This document shows, one piece after another, positions 4,357 to 7,670 of a stretch of DNA of 7,670 bases. Source of the DNA: Syntrophaceae bacterium (GTDB taxonomy: Bacteria > Desulfobacterota > Syntrophia > Syntrophales > UBA2185); the NCBI GenBank assembly GCA_017885225.1, contig JAFNGM010000202.1, positions 13,475 to 21,144 of the forward strand, written 5' to 3'. Numbering within the stretch: the first letter of the stretch is position 1; each line of letters begins with the position of its first letter. The notes below the pieces were generated by a model that searched no databases, had not been told where the DNA came from, and was given only the letters and a program-made list of their open reading frames with translations. Position numbers and translations under genes: made by a program.

Positions 4357-6024
4357 CTATCCTTCGTCCTTTAACTTTTTCCCTTGCACCTCGTCTTTGA
4401 TCCGTTTGACATGGCCCCGGCCCAGCCCTTTTACCTCACAGCCAAGCTCGAAAAAGCGCTTTATCTTTGCGTCACCAAGAATCCCAAAGCAATCCACTAT
4501 TGCGAGGGGCCGCCCCGTCATCTCTACAATACGGTCCGGCGTCAGACACATATACGCCTCATGCCGCACCGCCAGTACCACCGCGTCTGCTTTGCGGAGG
4601 GTATCGGAAATATTTTCGTCGATCCGCAGGTCGGCAAGTTTCTCCTGATTCCGGAAGAACCGCGCGCGTGAATGGCCTGGCGCCGGGTAGCTTTCCTGCT
4701 TCTCAAATTCCCACCAGTGTTTCACGTAAGGATCGTGCACGAACACGTCTGCCCCCATCTCCGTCAGCTTGCGGACGAGGATCTCCGAGCCGCTGTATCG
4801 GGTATCCCCCACATCTTCGCGGTAGGACGCACCCAGAACGGCGATCTTGCACGCGGCCAATATCTTCCCCATGTTTCGCAGGGCATCCCGCACCAGCTGC
4901 GCCGCGTGGAGGGACCGCGTATCGTTGATATTGATCGCTGCGGGCGTTATCTTAAAGATGTCATCTTCGAATCCCATCAGGGTATGGTAAGACCATACGC
5001 CAAGGCCGCCGTCTTTCGGAAGGCAGTAGCCGCCGATGCCGGGGCCCGGGAAGATAATGTTTGAATGGGTCGGACGGACCCTGATGGCGTCCAGAACCTT
5101 TATTAAATCGACCCCGTTGCGCTCTGCAAAGAGGCTCCATTCATGGAGATACGCCAATATCGTGGCCCGGTAGGAGTTTTCCACGATCTTGCAGGTTTCG
5201 CTCTCAATGGGGCGGTCAAGGACCGTAAGGGGATATTTCTCCACATTCAGTACATCAGAGAGGAATGCAACGACCCTTTTCCGTGCCTCCGTCGTCGTCC
5301 CGCTGCACACCCGCCAGAAATCACGGATGGAAGACACATAATGGCGGCCGGGCATAACCCTCTCAAAGGAATGAGCCAGAAGAGGCTCCTGCGCGTCAAT
5401 CCCCCGTTTTTCAAATGCCTTCTTCACGATGGGGTATGCGATATATTCCGTGGTCCCCGGGGGCACAGTCGTCTCAATAAGGACCATGCAATCCGGGTTG
5501 ATCCTTTCACCTATTATCCTCAGGCTGTCTTCGAGAGCGGCAATATCCGCCTCACCGCACCGCATGTCACCTAAGGTTTCCTTGTTGTAATCACACTGGA
5601 CATCCACCACGACGACATCGGCAAGGGACAGGGCATCATACGTATATGTAGCCATCAAGGTTTTTTTCTCGTTCACGCAGCGATGAATGAGCGGCGCCAC
5701 TTCCGGATCTTCCGATTCTACCGGCGCGACACCCCTGTTGATATACGGGGTCTTCCAGTATGACCTCGTCGAGGGGCGCTGCATACCGATGACGAACTTT
5801 GACGGTTTTCCGGTCTTCTTGTCTACCGTATCGGCGACGACGCCCGCCATGACGGCGCCCACAAACCCAAGACCCATGACGACCACAATTTCACGCCCGA
5901 GCGCTTTTTGCTCCTGGACGATTTTCTTCAGCCGCTCGTATTCCTGCTCATAGTCGCGTTCTTGGGGGAGGGGAAACGATTCACCATTGGGAGATACGGA
6001 AACCGGTTGTTCATTCTGCTTCAT
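4357..6024 (-). CDS. Nucleotide-sugar dehydrogenase (UDP-glucose/UDP-ManNAc dehydrogenase family), unusually long
   Basis: A cytoplasmic NAD-dependent enzyme that oxidises the C6 hydroxyl of a UDP-sugar to a uronic acid for envelope polysaccharide. From ATG 6024 (555 aa): a charged helical extension at about 1-43, Rossmann VMGLGFVG (GxGxxG at 51-56), ETTVPPGTT (184-192), a SFERVMPGR variant of the usual SPER motif (219-227), the central helix ESETCKIVENSYRA with Lys279 and Asn283, the catalytic loop GPGIGGYCLPKD with Cys334, and a C-terminal NDP-binding domain (KIAVLGASYREDVGDTR, then VHDPYV). All catalytic residues are present. The usual length is about 430 aa. The excess comes from the N-terminal extension, a long insert after the first Rossmann strand (about 66-125) and one near 434-470. 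The substrate cannot be told from sequence. No glycosyltransferase neighbours are visible. Confidence 0.9.
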   Translation of the reverse strand: MKQNEQPVSVSPNGESFPLPQERDYEQEYERLKKIVQEQKALGREIVVVMGLGFVGAVMAGVVADTVDKKTGKPSKFVIGMQRPSTRSYWKTPYINRGVAPVESEDPEVAPLIHRCVNEKKTLMATYTYDALSLADVVVVDVQCDYNKETLGDMRCGEADIAALEDSLRIIGERINPDCMVLIETTVPPGTTEYIAYPIVKKAFEKRGIDAQEPLLAHSFERVMPGRHYVSSIRDFWRVCSGTTTEARKRVVAFLSDVLNVEKYPLTVLDRPIESETCKIVENSYRATILAYLHEWSLFAERNGVDLIKVLDAIRVRPTHSNIIFPGPGIGGYCLPKDGGLGVWSYHTLMGFEDDIFKITPAAININDTRSLHAAQLVRDALRNMGKILAACKIAVLGASYREDVGDTRYSGSEILVRKLTEMGADVFVHDPYVKHWWEFEKQESYPAPGHSRARFFRNQEKLADLRIDENISDTLRKADAVVLAVRHEAYMCLTPDRIVEMTGRPLAIVDCFGILGDAKIKRFFELGCEVKGLGRGHVKRIKDEVQGKKLKDEG

Positions 6025-6039
6025 GTGCACATTCCTTCC
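6025..6039 (-). promoter_or_regulatory. Ribosome-binding site deciding the dehydrogenase start
   Basis: GGAAGGA (6033-6039 on the minus strand) is eight bases from ATG 6022-6024 but only two from the in-frame GTG 6028-6030. The ATG is therefore the better start, shortening the protein by two residues. Confidence 0.6.
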
Positions 6040-6047
6040 ATCTCGTC

Positions 6048-6091
6048 ACTCCGGCCCCGTATCGCAGTACGGGGTAAACTCCAGCCGGAGT
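6048..6091. repeat. Nested inverted repeat upstream of the dehydrogenase
   Basis: Outer arms ACTCCGGC (6048-6055) and GCCGGAGT (6084-6091) enclose inner arms CCCCGTA (6055-6061) and TACGGGG (6068-6074). No T-run follows on either strand, so it is not an obvious terminator. It resembles the GTCAT...CCAG dispersed repeats next to it. Confidence 0.6.
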
Positions 6092-6100
6092 CCAGTCTTA

Positions 6101-6137
6101 ATTTCCCCCTTTAAAAAAGGGGGGTAGGGGGATTTTT
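6101..6137. repeat. C/G-run hairpin repeat (TTTCCCCCTTT...GGGGGATTTTTT)
   Basis: CCCCCTTT can pair with AAAGGGGG across a few A residues, followed by GTAGGGGGA and six T on the plus strand. This resembles a low-complexity intergenic hairpin repeat. The T-run would suit a plus-strand terminator, but no plus-strand gene lies upstream. Confidence 0.5.
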
Positions 6138-6158
6138 TCCATGATCCAGCCTCGCAGT

Positions 6159-6186
6159 GTCATCCCGTACTTGATACGGGATCCAG
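6159..6186. repeat. Short hairpin repeat (GTCATCCCGTA...CCAG)
   Basis: ATCCCGTA (6162-6169) and TACGGGAT (6175-6182) form a perfect 8-bp stem with a CTTGA loop, framed by GTC and CCAG. It shares the GTCAT-stem-CCAG layout of 81-145 and 6201-6267 but lacks their AGATTTCTCA tail. Confidence 0.6.
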
Positions 6187-6200
6187 TTCTTCGATATTTC

Positions 6201-6267
6201 GTCATTCCCGACCCCGATCGGGGAACCAGAAAGATTTCTCAATCGCTGTGCTCCTTCGAAATGACAA
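6201..6267. repeat. Dispersed repeat, copy 2 (GTCATTCCCG...AAATGACAA type)
   Basis: The second copy of the unit at 81-145, with the same order of elements (stem, CCAGAAAGATTTCTCA, GCTCCTTC, AAATGACAA) and the same right boundary. The stem here is CCCCGATCGGGG rather than CCCCGTGCAGACGGGG, so the arms vary while pairing is kept. Confidence 0.75.
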
Positions 6268-6276
6268 CGGGAAACT

Positions 6277-6297
6277 ACAATAAAATCATTTTATTGT
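6277..6297. repeat. AT-rich perfect palindrome
   Basis: ACAATAAAA (6277-6285) and TTTTATTGT (6289-6297) are perfect inverted arms around TCA. There are too few G/C pairs for a classical intrinsic terminator. It could be an operator or simply a hairpin between repeat units. Confidence 0.5.
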
Positions 6298-6305
6298 AAA
6301 GGTGG

Positions 6306-6393
6306 AAAAAGGGGACAGGCTACTTTTTCTTTCCTGGTCGTTACTCCAAATCCGACAAGACTGCCATGAAAAAAAGTAGCCTGTCCCCTTTTT
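6306..6393. mobile_element. MITE-like element: two motif A copies as 23-bp perfect inverted repeats
   Basis: Motif A at 6306-6328 and its exact reverse complement at 6371-6393 enclose 42 bp. The left part (6306-6356) matches 1944-1994 at about 46 of 51 positions. There is no coding capacity. The size and paired ends fit a non-autonomous REP doublet (REPIN-like) mobilised by a RAYT in trans. Both strands have five T after the stem, so the hairpin may also terminate transcription in both directions, including that of the ATPase pseudogene ending 22 bp away. Confidence 0.7.
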
Positions 6394-6414
6394 CTCCCCT
6401 TTTTCCCTCTAACA

Positions 6415-7575
6415 TCACGTCCCGATTCCCGTAACAATTTCCCCAATTGAAGAAATGGGAATAACCTCGATTTTCTCAGCTATGGGATAACGGAGTTCGC
6501 CGGGATAGATTACCCAGAGCTTCTCCAGTGTAAGGTCTTGCACAACAACATGCATGGATTTGGTGGGCCGGGGGGCATCCATATATTTGAATTCAAATCC
6601 AAACCGTTTTGCATTTCTTATAAAAAGCAGGTCTAATTCCGCGCCGCTGTGGGTTTTATAAAAAAACACCTCACCGTCAGCAGATAGAAATCGGATAATC
6701 TGTTCCATGGCAAATCCCTCCCATGACAAACCGAGTTTGTGGTGAGAGTGGATTTGATGGAGAGTTTTTATTCCTAAGAGTGTGTGAAGAATTCCGGAGT
6801 CACGGATAAATACCTTTGGGGATTTTACCAGGCGCTTACCGATATTTTCAAACCAGGGAGAGAGCTACCTGATCATGAAGGCGCCGGAAAGGATATCAAG
6901 GTATTTTCGGGCGGTATCTTCCTTGGCGCCAAGAGTGCGTGCAAGTTCTGCTGCATTCCACACCTGACCATGAATGTGGGCTGTCATCATCCAGAACCGG
7001 CGCATGGTATCAGCAGGGATGCGGATACCCAATTGAGGAATGTCACGCTCAAGAAAAGTCCGAATAAAGTCATAACGCCACGTGAAACTGCTCTCTTCAT
7101 TCTCAGCAAGAAATGATCGGGGAAATCCTCCCCGTAACCACAAATTGTTCACGGATCCTATACCGGCTTCCTGAAGCGTAAGTCCTCCCATGTTTACGTA
7201 GGCGACACGTCCGGCAAGTGATTCTGAGCTTCCACGAACAAGATCAAGGGAAGCGCTGCCAAGAACGAGAAATCGTGCAGGCTGGGGTTGGCGATCAACA
7301 AGAACCCGCAGAATAGGGAAAAGCGCCGGCTGTCTCTGAAACTCGTCGATGACGACAAGGCCGGTTAAATCCCGCAGAACGGTTTTAGCCATGTCCTGTT
7401 TCAGAAGCGTTTCTGGATCTTCCAGGTCGAAAAACGTTCCCCCGTGAATCCGGTGAATCTCTCATGCAATTGTAGTTTTGCCGCATTGACGGGCGCCCAA
7501 AAGCAGGGTAACGGGTGCACGGTTTATCGCGGACATGACGGCTTCAAATAATGCTTTACGCGGGATTATATTCAT
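6415..7575 (-). pseudogene. AAA-family ATPase with DUF4143 domain, interrupted by two nonsense codons
   Basis: Reading leftward from ATG 7573-7575 one frame stays open for 386 codons except for TGA at 7462-7464 (codon 38) and TAG at 6865-6867 (codon 237). It begins MNIIPRKALFEAV, has a Walker A GARQCGKTT (27-35), a Walker B LVVIDEF (73-79), GSASLDL (sensor-1-like), a winged-helix AAELARTLGAKEDTARKYLDIL, then after the second stop SPWFENIGKRLVKSPKV and the DUF4143 end SWEGFAMEQ, HSGAELDLLFI and GFEFKYMDAP. The length matches intact members (about 380-400 aa). Family consensus suggests Arg and Gln at the two stops (REI, RQL), so each is a single C-to-T change (CGA to TGA, CAG to TAG). The biological role of this family is poorly defined. 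There is no frameshift and the promoter is intact, so the loss appears recent, unless the stops are read through or are sequencing errors. Confidence 0.85.
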
Positions 7576-7581
7576 GCGCGA

Positions 7582-7610
7582 ATATTACCATGTCATATGG
7601 TGATTTTCAA
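7582..7610 (-). promoter_or_regulatory. Promoter of the ATPase pseudogene, probably leaderless
   Basis: Reading leftward, TTGAAA (7605-7610), a 17-bp spacer and TAATAT (7582-7587) sit six bases before ATG 7575, the same -10-to-ATG distance as in the RAYT gene. There is no Shine-Dalgarno sequence in TCGCGC. ACCAT/ATGGT arms lie within the spacer. Confidence 0.55.
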
Positions 7611-7629
7611 GGATAAATTTCATTGTTTC

Positions 7630-7646
7630 CCCCTTTCGCAAAGGGG
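7630..7646. repeat. Short hairpin (CCCCTTT-CGC-AAAGGGG)
   Basis: A perfect 7-bp stem with a 3-base loop and no T-run on either strand. It resembles the C-run/G-run hairpin at 6101-6137 in layout. No gene is visible from here to the window end. Confidence 0.5.
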
Positions 7647-7670
7647 CGAAATGTCAAAATATCAGCCTCA

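Noticed and set aside
4384..5953. Several plus-strand open frames across the sugar dehydrogenase
   Set aside because: The opposite strand carries a full-length enzyme with all catalytic motifs. These frames have no domain signatures and no ribosome sites.
6277..6297. Intrinsic terminator at the AT-rich palindrome
   Set aside because: The stem is almost entirely A/T and no gene ends directly before it on either strand. The motif A hairpin next to it is a better candidate.
6415..7392. Two separate short genes (6415-6729 and 6865-7392)
   Set aside because: Both lie in the same frame as each other and as the Walker A segment at 7393-7575. Together they form one AAA/DUF4143 protein with two internal stops.
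117..7464. Alternative genetic code or stop-codon recoding to explain the internal TAG/TGA codons
   Set aside because: Intact genes in the window end normally, with TAA or TGA, and hicA is also truncated by a repeat. Ordinary pseudogene decay is simpler.

Overview
This window looks like an accessory stretch of a mid-GC Gram-negative chromosome. The best guess is a Desulfobacterota (deltaproteobacterial) or similar genome. That guess is inference: it rests on the mix of a type I secretion adaptor, an AbiE module, HicAB, an AAA/DUF4143 ATPase, a REP-associated transposase and several families of short dispersed repeats. No rRNA, tRNA or CRISPR array is visible.

Layout, left to right. Bases 1-42 are the tail of an unidentified gene. 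Bases 117-489 (minus strand) hold a broken hicBA pair: hicB is intact, while hicA has an amber stop at codon 12 and its 3' end is replaced by a dispersed repeat. An HlyD-family membrane-fusion protein follows on the plus strand (530-1945), with a promoter overlapping that of hicB. A REP-associated tyrosine transposase (RAYT/Y1_Tnp, 2067-2738) follows, surrounded by short motifs sharing the core GGGGACA/TGTCCCC. Next comes a complete AbiEi/AbiEii-type antitoxin-toxin operon on the minus strand (2882-4113), then a large nucleotide-sugar dehydrogenase (4357-6024, minus). After about 390 bp of repeats and hairpins there is an AAA/DUF4143 ATPase pseudogene (6415-7575, minus), open throughout except for two nonsense codons.

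The main story is the transposase and its debris. Two motifs recur: GGGGACAGGCTAC (A; four arms) and GGTATTATGTCCCC (B; five arms). The last ~45 bp of a RAYT coding region plus the adjoining B motif also occur as two identical 62-bp direct repeats, one on each side of the abiE operon. Almost every TGTCCCC edge is followed by a short tandem duplication of whatever sequence lies beside it. These patterns suggest repeated RAYT-linked insertion and local duplication around a toxin-antitoxin cargo.

The genes do not form one pathway. The secretion adaptor and the sugar dehydrogenase are probably cell-envelope or secretion genes separated from their partners. The two inactivated genes (hicA and the ATPase) and the repeat load indicate a region undergoing turnover.
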